64,000 nt of DNA. Source: Trichobilharzia szidati (taxonomy: Eukaryota > Platyhelminthes > Trematoda > Strigeidida > Schistosomatidae). The stretch lies in contig OX235277.1 of NCBI GenBank assembly GCA_944472155.2, positions 37,892,804-37,956,803 on the forward strand, written 5' to 3'. Under the pieces are notes generated by a model. It had not been told where the DNA came from. It worked only from the letters and a program-made list of their open reading frames with translations, and searched no databases. Positions 11,926-23,583 of this stretch are shown piece after piece; position 1 is the first letter of the stretch; each line of letters opens with the position of its first letter. Made by a program: the position numbers and the translations under genes.

Positions 11926-12794
11926 TTTCGCCGATGATATATGACTGATTTCCCACAAACTGGAAGATATGCAAGTGAAAAGCAACAAGTTGGCGATAGA
12001 AGAAGCATCAAAGATAGGACTTCAGGTGAGCACAGAGAAAACAGAGGTGATGAAGATTCCCGGGAAACACCACCAACAGCAACAACAACAACAACAGACA
12101 ACAATCATCATTAATGGAAGGAACCTGAAGGAAACAACCTGTTTTCCCTACCCACCTAGGAAGCATCGTTTCAACTACAAGCGGACGGAGCTGACGAGGA
12201 TATCAAAGCAAGAATCGGAAAAGCAAGACAAGCTGTCACTACTCTCAAGTCTGTATGGAGGTCAACAACACTCAGCATCAAAAATAAGATCCGGATTTTC
12301 AACTCCAATGGGAAGTCAGTGCTACTTGGTATACGGATCAGAGACTTGCACTGCGCGTCATAAAGAGCATCTCAAACAAACTACAGACCTTCATTAACAG
12401 TTGTCTTCGCTCAATACTCAAGATCAGATGGCCAGAAAAGATCAGCAACAGAGATCGCTGGCAATGAGCGAACCAACCTAGCAGGATCCGATTGTGAAAC
12501 AAATAGGCAGGAAGAAATGGAGATGGATTGGCCATAATCTGAGCTGTACTCTGAGGGAACCATCAAGTGACATCACTAGACAATCCATTGCTCTAGTGGA
12601 ACCCGAAAGGGAAGTGGCGAATTGGTCGTCAGTGCAAGGGTAACTTGGAGGAGATCATGTGAAAAGGCGATGAAAGTGTGTGGGCAGACTTGGAGCTAGG
12701 TGAAGACTGTAGCAGAGAACCGAATGCAATGAAGACGCACGGCTGAAGCTCTATGTTCCTCTAGGAGTTAAAGGATACAATAATAACTAGCTTT
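11926..12794 (+). mobile_element. RTE-like insertion inside duplication copy 1
   Basis: 5'-truncated copy starting just at the reverse-transcriptase catalytic motif (TTCGCCGATGATAT corresponds to F-A-D-D-I). It continues through a CAA/CAG-rich glutamine stretch (12,066-12,103) and KSISNKLQTFINSCLRS-type sequence (broken frame) to the usual 3' end and an ACAATAATAA tail. Flanks read TTAGCTTT (11,921-11,928) and CTAGCTTT (12,787-12,794), a probable short target-site duplication. Copy 2 shows the empty site TTAACTTT. Confidence 0.92.
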
Positions 12795-13479
12795 CTAAGA
12801 GTTTAGGACGACTGAAGTCTACTCGATTTTACTTTTTTTCTGAAAGCTACTTCTGGTGGTGTTTACTCCGTTAAATGATTCTTAGATATGATTTCTGTCT
12901 AGCTCTGTTTGGTATTTTGTGTCCTAAGTGGAGTTTTTTTCACAGTATGAAGTTGTCAACCTCACGCCTAATATTCGCTCTACTCCGAGTTTATTGAAGG
13001 TTAGTGAACTGGGTGAGCTTAGCTGGATCGCTTCGGCTGGGAATCAACCCAGACATCTCATGTGGTCAGAGATGAAAAATACCCTAATGGGGATGGAAAT
13101 CAGGACAAAGAGTTCAGCAAAGAGAAGCTTGCAGGCGAATTCATTCACTAAGCTGTACGAGGACAATTATATACAGGAATAAAAATTAGTTTGAAGTATT
13201 CTCTACATCATCGAAATATTTCAGCATAGTGAATACTAAACTAACTGCAATCAAGGGGACGAATAATACTACGTTAAAGCTAAAAGTTGAGTAATACCGA
13301 AAAGATATTTAGAAAAGCTGTTAGGGTTAGTGGAGCAACCTGAAAACAAGCATCAAAATAAACTGTGTAATAGGTGAAAAGTGTGAGTAAAAGGTTAGCA
13401 TAGAAAATAACTCTATTACGTATCATGACGAAAATGCATAAACAATGTTCTATAGTTTGGTTAGTAAGGGTTAGTTATG

Positions 13480-13652
13480 TTTTCACGAGTTGATCACGGA
13501 TCGATATCAGTCAGAGAACCATTGAAAACAAACATCGGAGTACTGGACAGCTGTTTCATCCTAGTGGCTGAATGGTATACGAGCTTGCCTTGTAACCGGA
13601 AGGTCCTGGGTTCTAATCCCAGTGGGTGTGTACTGCTGATGATTCCCAAACT
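13480..13652. repeat. Inverted composite of hammerhead-type repeat (copy 1)
   Basis: Left half (13,480-13,566) is the reverse complement of the 3' half of the repeat (GATCACGGATCGATATCAG, then AGTACTGGACAGCTGTTTC). Right half is the forward 5' half (CTTGTAACCGGAAGGTCC, then CTGATGATTCCCAAACTAG at about 13,638). The GACGAAAC side of the forward hammerhead core is missing. Confidence 0.65.
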
Positions 13653-13789
13653 AGCATAAAAATTGATAATAAGAAAATATTTATACGAGTTGAGTTTGGA
13701 ACTGTACTTAAAATAGGAGGGCGTGGAGACGTTACTTCTGCGTACATGAATCAGGGTTTTCCATCCAAATCGATAGGCCATCTGAATTG

Positions 13790-14110
13790 TTAAGTATGTG
13801 GAAGCCTATGGCTTTCGAAGGACTTCTCTTGACTTTGTGGATAATTTCGAATGAACTGTCCTTGCATATAGAGTGACCACTGTTTAACTATAACATGCCT
13901 TATTGATCCAGTTTTAAATTTTATAGACAAGCGGGATAATGTTGCTTGACTCCTTTGGATGAAACATGCATTGAACGACCTATATATCTTGCTCCATATG
14001 AGCAAGTAAATTGATAGGTAAACACAGAAGTGGTCAAATGCGATATTTTGTGTTTAGAATTATTTGAGAACATTGGGCGGGAAGAGAATATCAGGTGTGA
14101 TATAGGAGTG
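13790..14110 (-). pseudogene. Penelope-like GIY-YIG endonuclease remnant (copy 1)
   Basis: On the minus strand one frame reads LTTSVFTYQFTCSYGARYIG followed by RSMHVSSKGVKQHYPAC. This matches in order the better preserved copy at 35,415-35,936 (YQFTYCCGASYIG, then ESIKEHYPAW). The YQFT and YIG words are the GIY-YIG nuclease signature. After that the frame is broken by a stop and a shift near 13,920. It is flanked by hammerhead-type repeats at 13,480 and 14,333, the arrangement expected of a Penelope element with its terminal repeats. Confidence 0.8.
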
Positions 14111-14332
14111 ATGGATGTCCTTCTTCCAAGGGCGTTTTATACTCTTTTCTTTGGAGTGTTGACCTCAAGGCCATATTCAAGTGTGACATATATATGTATG
14201 GCATCTTCTTCGGTGCAGAGATGGATTATTTATTGTTTTTCACCGTTTTACCAGTGGTCAACCGACGAAATATTTTTTCAAATGAAAATCACAATTTTTC
14301 AAGTACTGGTTCTGTAGGGATTTTGTTTGATT

Positions 14333-14690
14333 GGTCGGAGGATTTTTACTGTGAGCTGACATCCGTTCGAGAACCGTTGAAAAACCAGCTAGGAGTACAG
14401 GACAGCTGTTTCATCAAGCTAGTTTGCGACGCTTAAGCAGTATGCGCCCACCTCACTGGGGTTCAAACCCTGGATCTTTTTGTTACAAGGCTAGCGAGGT
14501 CGTAGACCATTAGCCCGCTGGGATCCAATCGAATTACCAGCCCATGAATTCTGACTTTTGCGAATTCATGACATAGCACGAAAATTTCGCAATGCTTTTT
14601 TCGATGCGTTACTAGTTTTCCAATGGTTCTCTAACTGATGTCAGCTCATGATGAAATCCTCCAACCAAATTCACAATTTGCAAACTGGCT
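14333..14690. repeat. Inverted pair of hammerhead-type repeats (copy 1)
   Basis: Left arm starts GGTCGGAGGATTTTTACTGT and holds GAGCTGACATCCGTTCGAG (14,333-14,560, minus orientation). The end of the facing partner (14,600-14,690) reads the same in reverse complement (CTCTAACTGATGTCAGCTC). The minus arm has a degenerate core (CTGCTTAAGCGTCGC, then GATGAAAC). Confidence 0.7.
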
Positions 14691-15644
14691 AGCAGTTTTT
14701 GCACTACACACTCCAAGGAGTTTAAATTTCATTGTAGTTTCCATTGGAAATCAAGTTATCCCGATCACATTATGTGATCTGCTTGATACTATAAATAGTA
14801 AACAAGAAAGCAATCAAATTTACGTAAAGCTATATACTACTGATCCCAATCAATCAGTAATATATGTACAGACATATGAAAAATTCTTTACTCCTAGTTT
14901 AGGAATCTTCACCAACACGTAAACCTCGTCCAACGAGCGATCGAACTCAAGACGTTAGACGGCTTACGAAGTCAGCCTGTTGACCATTTGTTTCCATGGG
15001 TCTTTCTGCTAACTTCTACTTTGGCTGGGGTGTGTGTTAGCTTCAGACAGCTAAAACAAGCTGAATGACTCGACTTTATAAGTTATATCTAACAAGTATA
15101 ACAATCGTTTTATTCTCCTGAAATCTGTGATTATTCATTGACGGTATTCTACGTGAATTTCACAAAGGCAATTAACTAAATTTTATTTTATTTTAAATTA
15201 ACACTACTGAAATTTATTTGGTTGAACAAAGTTCAAAAAATGGTTGAATCACTGTTGAATCTTTGTGCACAGAATTCAACAGTCAAGAAGTTGGTAAAAA
15301 AATAAAATAAAATCCACTCAATTATCCTATAATAATAATTCAGTGTATAAAATTTTGTAAAGAATATTCTCACTCTCAAATGATTGAATGAATGACTAAA
15401 GTTCACGCGAATGAGAAAAATTAATCACTTGAAAAATTGAGGCTTATTAGGAAAGAAAAAATACTAATGAAGAAAGAATTTTTCAGCTAATGGATTTATA
15501 AAGATATTTGTACTGAACATAAAAATGGATTACGTAAATTGCTCACATCATTTGAAATAGAATTTAAAGCAATAAAATGTAGTAAGTTAATAGTTATTCC
15601 ATTCTAACGAATCAATTTTATGTCGTACACATTCGACACATTGT

Positions 15645-15885
15645 GCGTCGGTGGCATAGCGGTTAGGACGCTCGCCGACCGTGCACATGGTCTGGGGTTC
15701 GATCCCCAGCCACTGGAAGCACTCCTTTACCTCGCTAAGCTAGAAACAATGCTGGTGAAGAGGAAAGGTTTGGCATGAGGCTATCAACCCCATCCTTTAA
15801 TACAAAAAACATTGCTACAGAAACTTGAAGCCACTAGCTTGAAGCCCTATGTTCCACTGGGGAAAGTGAAGGAAAAACAAAACAC
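15645..15885 (+). mobile_element. SINE-A (in duplication copy 1)
   Basis: Complete family member with head GCGTCGGTGGCATAGCGGTT, B-box GGGTTCGATCC, body and CTATGTTCCACTGGGGAAAG end. It is part of the duplicated unit, since its counterpart lies at 19,555. Confidence 0.9.
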
Positions 15886-15959
15886 ATTCGAAAACCATAT
15901 GAAATCTAACGCAATGTGTCCGTTGGTTTCAAGTTTGATCTCGATATCACTTTAATTAC

Positions 15960-16036
15960 AGTATAATCGAAAACCAAGGATTACCGGACAGATGTTTCGT
16001 CCTTGTTTGGAACTCTTTGACGGTATGAATTCTTGA
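15960..16036 (-). repeat. Hammerhead-type repeat, partial (copy 1); counterpart at 19,870-19,946
   Basis: The minus strand reads AACAAGGACGAAACATCTG, the stem II and GAAAC side of the hammerhead, next to the breakpoint of the tandem duplication. Confidence 0.55.
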
Positions 16037-17439
16037 TGTCATTTTGACAGCCTAGAGCCGTGTCAATCGATATCTTTACCTGGAATCAAACCCATGATCT
16101 TACGGTTAAAAGGTGAACTGAATGACTGACCATTTAGCTACTGGGTTTGAAACTATTGATTCAGGATACAACGTCACTGCTAACGAATGTCATCAGTATG
16201 TATCATATTCACTCCCGACATGGTGAATCTCATACTTTATAGTGGGAGATTTTCAATCGTACTCAGTGCACAAAGGTCTTAAGCAAATTTAGAATGTACA
16301 TATATATGTAGAACTGCTTTGGCACGAGAGTTAATCCTACGAAGTCTGCTGCTGAATGGCTGATGCTCCTTTGTTTACTGTTGAATTTGCGTAATGAATT
16401 AAGAATTATTCTGTTACACTGGGATCAATACAACTAGGCAGACGGCAGACAGTTTTTCTAGGTTGCATAAGTCAAACTTAAGCATAATCAAACGAACATC
16501 TGGATGAAAAAGTACCCAGCTAATGAACAGCTGGATATTAAGGTGCTTTGTAACACCGTAATCACTTCCATTCATTTAGCTTAATCCTTCATCACTTTGG
16601 ATCTGGGAAAACACCTAGCTAGTTGGTCAGTAACAGACTCTCGACTGGCTATCAGTATTAGCATAGGGAGATTAATGAAAGCCGAATGATAGGCAGTATT
16701 AACTTTCTAAGAGTGTACAGCGACAGGAGTCTACTGGATTTTACATTTTTTCTGAAAGTTACTTCAGGTGATGTTTACTCCGTTAAGTGATTCGCAGGTA
16801 TGATTTTTGTCAATCTGTGTTTGATGTTTTGGTGTGTAGCACAGAAACATTCTGGTCATGCTTTTACATTTTTCGTGTTGCAAGTGGTGGTTTTGTTCAC
16901 AGTATAAAGTTGTCAGCCTCACGCCCAATCTTCACTCTTTTCGGAGTTTACTGAAGGTTAGTGAACTGGGTGAGCTTAGCTGGATTGCTTCGGCTGGGAA
17001 TCAAACCCGAACATCTCATTTGGTCAGAGATGAAAAATACCCTAATGGGGATGGAAATAAGAAAAAATGGTTCAGCAAAGAGACGCTTGCCGGCCAATTT
17101 TATTGACTAAGTTGTACGAGGACAATCATATACAGGAACAAAAATTAGTTTGGAGTATTCTCTACATCATCGAAATATTTCAGCATAGTGAATACTAAAC
17201 AAACTGCCATCAAGGGGACGAATAATACTACGTTTAAGCTAAAAGTTGAGTAATACCGAAAAGATATTTAGAAAAGCTGTTAGTGTTAGTGGTGCAACAG
17301 GAAAACAAGCATCAAAATAAACTGTGTAATAGGTGAAAAGTGTGAGTAAAAGGTTAGCATAGAAAATAACTTTGATTACGTATCATAACGAAAATGCATA
17401 AAAAGTGTTCTATAGTTTGGTTAGTAAGGGTTAGTTATG

Positions 17440-17612
17440 GTTTCACGAGTTGATCACGGATCGATATCAGTCAGAGAACCATTGAAAACAAACGCTGGAG
17501 TACTGGACAGCTGTTTCATCCTAGTGACTGAATGGTATACGAGCATGCCTTGTAACCGGAAGGTCCTGGGTTCTAATCCCAGTGGGTCTGTACTGCTGAT
17601 GATTCCCAAACT
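17440..17612. repeat. Inverted composite of hammerhead-type repeat (copy 2)
   Basis: Counterpart of 13,480-13,652, with the same truncated forward core (CTGATGATTCCC followed by loss of GACGAAAC). Confidence 0.65.
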
Positions 17613-17719
17613 AGCATAAAAATTGATAATAAGAAAATATTTATACGAGTTGAGTTTGGAACTGTTCTTAAAATAGGGGGGCGTGGAGACGTTTCTTCTA
17701 GGTACATAAATCAGGGTTC

Positions 17720-17965
17720 TTGCATATAGAGTGACCACTGTTTAACTATAACATGCCTTATTGATCCATTTTGAAATTTTATAGACAAGCGGGATAATGT
17801 TGCTTGACTCCTTTGGATGAAACATGCATTAAACGACCTATATATCTTGCTCCACATGAGTATGTCAATTGATAGGTACATACAGAAGTCGTCAAATGCG
17901 ATATTTTGTCTTGAGAATTATTTGAGAACATTGGGCGGGAAGAGAATATCACTTGTGAAATAGGA
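17720..17965 (-). pseudogene. Penelope-like GIY-YIG endonuclease remnant (copy 2)
   Basis: Counterpart of 13,790-14,110, shortened by the ~108-bp deletion at 17,716. The TATATAGG word encoding the Y-I-G of the nuclease signature is retained on the minus strand. Confidence 0.75.
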
Positions 17966-18194
17966 GTGATGAATGTCCTTCTTCCAAGGGCGTTTTATAC
18001 TCTTTTCTTTGGAGTGTTGACCTCAAGGCCATATTCAAGTGCAACATATATATGTATGGCATCTTCTTCGGCGCAGAGATGGATTATTTATTGTTTTTCA
18101 CCGTTTTACCAGTGGTCAACCGACGAAATATTTTTTCAAATGAAAATCACAATTTTTCAAGTATTGGTTCTGTAGGGATTTTGTTTGATTGGTC

Positions 18195-18552
18195 GGAGGA
18201 TTTTTACTGTGAGCTGACATCCGTTCGAGAACCATTGAAAAATCAGCTGGGAGTACTGAACAGCCAACTGTTTCGTCAGCCTAGTTTGGGACGCTTCAGC
18301 AGTATGCGCCCACCTCACTGGGGTTCAAACCCTGGATCTTTTTGTTACAAGGCTAGCGAGGTCGTAGACCATTAGCCCGCTGGGATCCAACCGAATTACC
18401 AGCCCATGAATTCTGACTTTTGCGAATTCATGACATAGCACGAAAATTTCGGAATGTTTTTTTCGATGCGTTACTAGTTTTCCAATGGTTCTCTAACTGA
18501 TGTCAGCTCATGATGAAATCCTCCAACTAAATTCACAGTTTGCAAACTGGCT
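18195..18552. repeat. Inverted pair of hammerhead-type repeats (copy 2)
   Basis: Counterpart of 14,333-14,690. The minus arm is better preserved here: CTGAAGCGTCCCAAACTAGG, a three-base insertion, then ACGAAAC. Stem II (GTCC with GGAC) is interrupted by that insertion. Confidence 0.7.
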
Positions 18553-19554
18553 AGCAATTTTTGCACTACACTCTCCAAGGAGTTTAAATTTCATTGTAGT
18601 TTCCTTTGGAAATCAAGTTATCCCGATCACATTATGTGATCTGCTTGATACTATAAATAGTAAACAAGAAAGCAATCAAATTCACATAAAGCTATATATT
18701 ACTGATCCCAATCAATCAGTAATATATATATAGTCATATGAAAAATTCTTTACTCCCAGTTTAGGAATCTTCACCAATACCTATAACCTCGTCCAACGAG
18801 CGATCGAACTCAAGACGTTAGACAGCTTACGAAGTCAGCCTGTTGGCCATTTGTTTCCGTGGGGCTCTCTGCTAACTTCTACTTTGGCTGGGGTGTGTGT
18901 GTTAGCTTCAGACAGCTGAAACAAGCTGGATGATTCGACTTTATAAGTTATAATATATCTAACAGGTATAACAATCGTTTTATTCTCCTGAAATCTATGA
19001 TTACTCATTGACAGTATTCTACGTGAATTTCACAAAGTCAATTAAATTTTATTTTATTTTAAATTAACACTACTGAAATTTATTTGGTTGAACAAAGTTC
19101 AAAAAATGGTTGAATCACTGTTGAATTTTTGTGCACAGAATTCAACAGTCAAGAAGTTGGTAAAAAAAAAAGAATAAAATCCACTCAATTATCCTAAAAT
19201 AATAATTCAGTGTATAAAATTTGTAAAAATATTCTCACCTTGAGAAGAGTGCTCTGTTTGTGTTGTGCTGTGTTGTATTTCATTCTCTCAAATGAATGAG
19301 CGAATGACTAAAGTTCACGCGAATGAGAAAAATTAATCACTTGAAAAATTGAGGCTTATTAGGAAAGAAAAAATACTAATGAAGAAAGAATTTTTCAGTT
19401 AATGGATTTATAAAGATATTTGTACTGAACATAAAAATGGATTACGTAAATTGCTCACAACATTTGAAATAGAATTTAAAGCAATAAAATGTAGTAAGTT
19501 AATGGTTATTTCATTTTAACTAATCAGTTTTATGTCGTACACATTCGACACATT

Positions 19555-19795
19555 GTGCGTCGGTGGCATAGCGGTTAGGACGCTCGCCGACCGTGCATAT
19601 GGTCTGGGTTAGATCCCCGGCCACTGGACGCATTCCTTTACCTTGCTAAGCCAGAAAAAATGCTGGTGAAGAGGAAAGGTTCGGAATGAGGCTAGCAATC
19701 CCATCCAATAAAATAAACACTGCTACAGAAACTTCAAGTCACTAGCTTGAAGCCCCATGTTCCACTGGGGAACGTGAAGGAAAAAAGAAAACACA
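19555..19795 (+). mobile_element. SINE-A (in duplication copy 2)
   Basis: Counterpart of the SINE at 15,645. One base is lost in the B-box region (GGGTTAGATCC). Confidence 0.9.
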
Positions 19796-20039
19796 TTCGT
19801 AAACCATATGGAATCTAACGCAATGTGTCCGTTGTTTACGAGTTTGATCGCGAAATCACTGCAATTACAGTACCCTTGAAAACCAAGGATTACCGGACAG
19901 ATGTTTCGTCCTTGTTTGGAACTCTTTGGCAGTATGAATTCTTGATGTCATCAGAGGGAGTGAACCGAGATCTCTTAGGGGTACAACCAAGACTTTTGTG
20001 AGGAAAGATACTCACTGGCTGGCGGTCAAGCGAAGTATG

Positions 20040-20250
20040 GCCGATCAGTGAAAGTTGGGACTAATCTTTCCTATGGATTAATGGTCAACAAGCTAACCTT
20101 GTAGCCTCAAAGTCCTAAATTTGATTCCAGGTGAACTCAAGCGTGCGTACTGATGAAGAATGCTAAACAACGAAGAAAAAGCTTTTCATTATTTCTTATT
20201 GGTTTTTAATATTTCCTAAACTGATATTAGTTTGTGGAATCAATCAGTTC
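20040..20250 (+). repeat. Hammerhead-type repeat, degenerate
   Basis: The tRNA-like block (CTTGTAGCCTCAAAGTCC) is followed by ACTGATGAAGAATGCTAAAC and AACTGATATTAGTTTGTGG. CTGATGA is present at 20,149, but the stem II and GAAAC side is decayed. Confidence 0.5.
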
Positions 20251-20660
20251 CCTGCAAATAACACTTGAATATATGATTATTGATTTGCAAGGTGTGGATG
20301 TGCAGTGCTTAAGGAGACCCGGCCCAGTGTTACCCACTTTCCAGGTTTTCTGTACCTGCTGCCATTTTCTTATAGAGGACGAAATTTAAGTGAAGAAATA
20401 AAGGTTTAAGTGACATATCAACCAACTAGCTCAGACATCTTTGAAAAGTAAAGACGAGTTGTACGACTGGAGAATAATTTTCATGTCATTCTGTTCTCTG
20501 ACAGAAGTGAGTCAATTCAGTGGCTTTCATTGTTCTCCTAGACAAAATCTTCAGGGAATACACCAGTTGGAAAGCCAGTTTGTGACAGAAGAACAGCGTA
20601 GCATTTAGTAGAGGAATTATTTATTAACAAATTGATGTAAAGATTAGTTAAAGTTATAAT

Positions 20661-21225
20661 ATATATTATTATTTCACTGAGTTCTGAGCGGAACATTGGC
20701 CTTCAACAGCACATCTCCATTTTTTCCTGTTTACTGTAGTGCTCTTTAGCTAGCTGTACGATTGCCCATAGACTTTCATCCTTTGCATGTCATCCTCGGA
20801 CCCCCAATCATCGTTTCCAATTCGGGTTACATTCCAGCGGTGGCTCTACGCGAGATATCATCTAATGGTCTCCTCATCGTGTGTCTGATCCTTTTCCACT
20901 TCCTTCGGTATATTCGTTGAGCAGTAGGTTCATGATTGGTCTTCTCTCGGAGATTCCTTGTTGTTGATTATGTCCAGCCATCCGATCTTCAGTACTGAGT
21001 CAGCTAATGGGGCAGCCTATTGGAAATGCTATTCGTGACGCGCAGCCCGAGTTTCTGACCGACATAGAAGAAGTGACTGAATTCACATTTCTCTAGAACA
21101 GAATCCTAGTTTCGTTTTTTCTGCTGATTGCAGCAGACTACCAAACTGATTTGATAATGATGAAACGATGTCTTCTAGAGAAGAGAAAGAATTGACCTCT
21201 GTCAAATTTGTTCCACTGATAGTGA
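20661..21225 (-). mobile_element. RTE-like retrotransposon, diverged subfamily, with (ATT)n tail
   Basis: ATATATTATTATT tail at 20,661-20,673. The minus strand follows the shared 3' organisation (GGAACATTGGCCTTCAAC; CATCCGATCTTCAGTACTG) with many differences, so this is an older copy or a different subfamily. It is 5' truncated near 21,225. Confidence 0.75.
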
Positions 21226-21774
21226 TTGGCGCTTGCAAAATACATATACCCTAAATTAAATTTTCCATTTGCACGTGTTCTATGTACCGTGTTTCTTTCG
21301 TCCGCTTTTCATATTTTCCATGTCGCTTCACAAAGATCTTTCATTTCTCCTCTTCTCCACTTAATACTACTCCTCAGCCATTCACTATTCTTAACGAAGA
21401 CAATACGCACCCAATATACTACTTACAAAATCTTGTTAGTAGGATGTACCACAAGATAAATAGCTTTGTCATGCAAATTTCCTATTCATACCCTACGTAA
21501 TTTATGAATTAGAGTGGAATTATGCCTTGAATAGATTAAAATCTATCGCCCAAGGGCTATGGGAAATATGACTCAGTATGCGTGGGGAGACTCTATTAGA
21601 AGTTCACTCCAAAAGATGCCTTTTAGAGATTAGATGTCAATCAGTGGGGAATCTGATACTTCCTAAAGTAAATTAGGCTTTCAGGAAACAGATGTAAAGT
21701 CGCCAGGTTATCTGCCCACATTACCTAAAAAGGTTGAATCGAAAAAGCGACATGGATTTGCATTAAACTGAAAT

Positions 21775-22985
21775 CAGTGTACGTGAATCTACTGCACTCA
21801 GCAGAAGGAACAACACTCGGACTTTCAACATTAATGTCAAGTCAATGCCTCTATATAATAAAGAAACCCGGATACACATCACAAGAAGCATCTCCAACAG
21901 CATACTGTGCACTCTTATCAACAACTGCCTTCACTCCATAATTAAGATCACATGGTCGGCCATAAAGAATTGGCAACAAGATAAGTATTTCAGTGAAGAG
22001 TCTCTTTTCAGGGAATTCATTTTCTTCCACTGTACAACTGCATTTATGTACGACTTCTCATAAAACAAGACGGTAATAAAGGGATGAATCATTATAAGAA
22101 CAGTTGCCAATATGATAGTCAATACATACAAGAAATTGATTAAGGGTGACGGTATTGCTTGAGTTGTATTCGGGATGAACATATAAACGAACGAAATGTT
22201 ATATTATCGAAGAGTTTGGGAGGATAGATGAGTCAGAAGCTGTCAGAGAAATGAAATGAGTAATTCATTTTGGTTGAAAACTATACTACCTTTACGGTGA
22301 TAGCAGAAGTTGATGAAAGATTTCAATTTTGTATACACAATGCCAGTTTCTTCATCTAAATGGCAAAGGAGATGAAAGCAGATTGTCACTGGCTGGTTAA
22401 TTTTCACACAACAAATCACCCTGAAGTAGGACTTCATTGAGAGAGAGGGAGTAACTAGCGTCTAAAAGATTTTCAGTGATTGAACTTCTTATAGATCCAT
22501 TGCCACTTTCTTCTAGCCAGACTTGATTGTATTCCTGAAAGCTTTCAGACAGCGTACGCATTGAATTACCAAGATATCTGATTCGAAAAGAACAGGTGGA
22601 CTGTTAGTTACACATAGAGGCGATCAAATGTGACTTAGGGAGTATTTATGAACAAGGAAGTCTACAGACGAACAAACCAGGAGCTTATTGACCAACACAT
22701 AAGCCTAAGGAGGTAGAAACAGATATGAAACACTCTGAAGAAAGTGTTGAGAGAATTCACACTTCGGCCAAACCATCGAGTGGAACACGAATGGAAAGGG
22801 ATGAGTTCCGTATGGATCCTACAGTCATTTGGAGGAGATCGTGTCAGGAGGAAACAAAAGCTTATGGTGAGTCAGTGAGTCCGATGAGAAGGACTGTAGA
22901 GAGGCGGGTTGGATGGAGAAGTGCTGCTGATAGCGTATATTCCTCAAGGGACACCAGGGAAGAAGAATAATAATACAATAAAGTT
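21775..22985 (+). mobile_element. RTE-like retrotransposon, interrupted
   Basis: 21,775-21,985 matches the RTINSILCTLINNCLHSIIKITW region of the C-terminal part. 22,670-22,985 carries the remaining 3' part (ATCGAGTGGAACACGAATGG; TTGGAGGAGATCGTGTCAGG) and ends in AATAATAATACAATAA. The intervening ~680 bp (21,986-22,669) is not RTE-like and probably inserted there. Confidence 0.75.
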
Positions 22986-22989
22986 AACA

Positions 22990-23388
22990 AATTACCCTTC
23001 TTTATTCACAAATTCTGTTGAATGCGGGCGATTTCACTGAAAACTCTAAATTTTATGTCACACGCATTTGACAACCATAAATGATTCCCATGAAACAGGG
23101 TGGATAAAATTGAGGCAAGTGTTCTTCACGAATTTTGCACTTAGAAGGAAAAGTCCACCTAATTTGACTTAGAAAATTCTAATTATTCAGATTACATTGT
23201 ATGCTTTGATTGATACTATAAATGGTAGTCAATGCAGGCAACCAGAATAGCATGATGGTTCATACTACTAACTATTATGAGTAGTTAGAATATTCAAACC
23301 AACATTGTTTAAAACGGTTTAGGCTGCAAAGCAGCTTCCATCCCACTCCACCATTGATGGGCTTAACATCAAACAAGAGAATTGACAG
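22990..23388. other. No gene seen; probable decayed element flank
   Basis: Words around 23,000-23,260 weakly resemble the sequence following the hammerhead-type repeats (14,640-14,830). Confidence 0.3.
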
Positions 23389-23583
23389 TTGGGTGTTTCG
23401 ATCGGTTTCATCCCGTTAGCAAGCAATTCTGTTCCATGTGAACTGTTCCCGATTATTTGTACAAATAACAGATGTGTAGCATTCACTTTGGCAAATGTAG
23501 TGTTTTTCGCTGTTGACTGCCAAACAGGACGTCCTCTTCGTCTTCGTATCCATGATCATAAACTAGCTGTCAAAATGAATTGA
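23389..23583 (+). pseudogene. GIY-YIG element fragment (Penelope-like), tentative
   Basis: A 64-residue frame ends DCQTGRPLRLRIHDHKLAVK, resembling the T-x-R-x-L-x-x-R-I-x-E-H-K segment of Penelope-type GIY-YIG endonucleases. The preceding Y-I-G signature is not intact. Confidence 0.4.

Larger units (their letters stand above)
11262..16039. repeat. Tandem segmental duplication, copy 1
   Basis: Runs head to tail into copy 2 (16,040-19,949). The same order of sequence is found in both, with scattered substitutions and a few indels. Copy 1 carries an RTE fragment (11,926-12,794) absent from copy 2, and about 108 bp at 13,756-13,865 that copy 2 lacks. The left breakpoint sits at CATTTTGACAG. The junction to copy 2 reads GATGTC joined to ATTTTGACAG. 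The three bases CAT are shared by both ends, so the break may have used microhomology. Confidence 0.93.
16040..19949. repeat. Tandem segmental duplication, copy 2
   Basis: Second copy of the unit. It ends at TCTTGATGTC (19,949), the same word that ends copy 1 at 16,039, and then passes into unrelated sequence. It has an extra ~45 bp near 19,235-19,285 (TGCTCTGTTTGTGTTG region) and extra bases near 16,840-16,895 compared with copy 1. It keeps the unoccupied RTE target site at 16,698-16,708. Confidence 0.93.

Noticed and set aside
14194..14436. Pair of similar plus-strand ORFs (14,194-14,436 and 18,052-18,375)
   Set aside because: They are conserved only because the region is duplicated. They lie antisense to Penelope and hammerhead-repeat remnants and end at different places in the two copies.
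14638..14922. Plus-strand ORF of 94 codons, repeated at 18,500-18,733
   Set aside because: Starts in the end of a hammerhead-type repeat. No motif. Shortened by a stop in copy 2, so not under coding constraint.
15645..15720. Possible tRNA gene (A and B boxes present)
   Set aside because: The same head occurs in many SINE-A copies and the arms do not fold into a full cloverleaf. It is a SINE promoter, not a tRNA gene.
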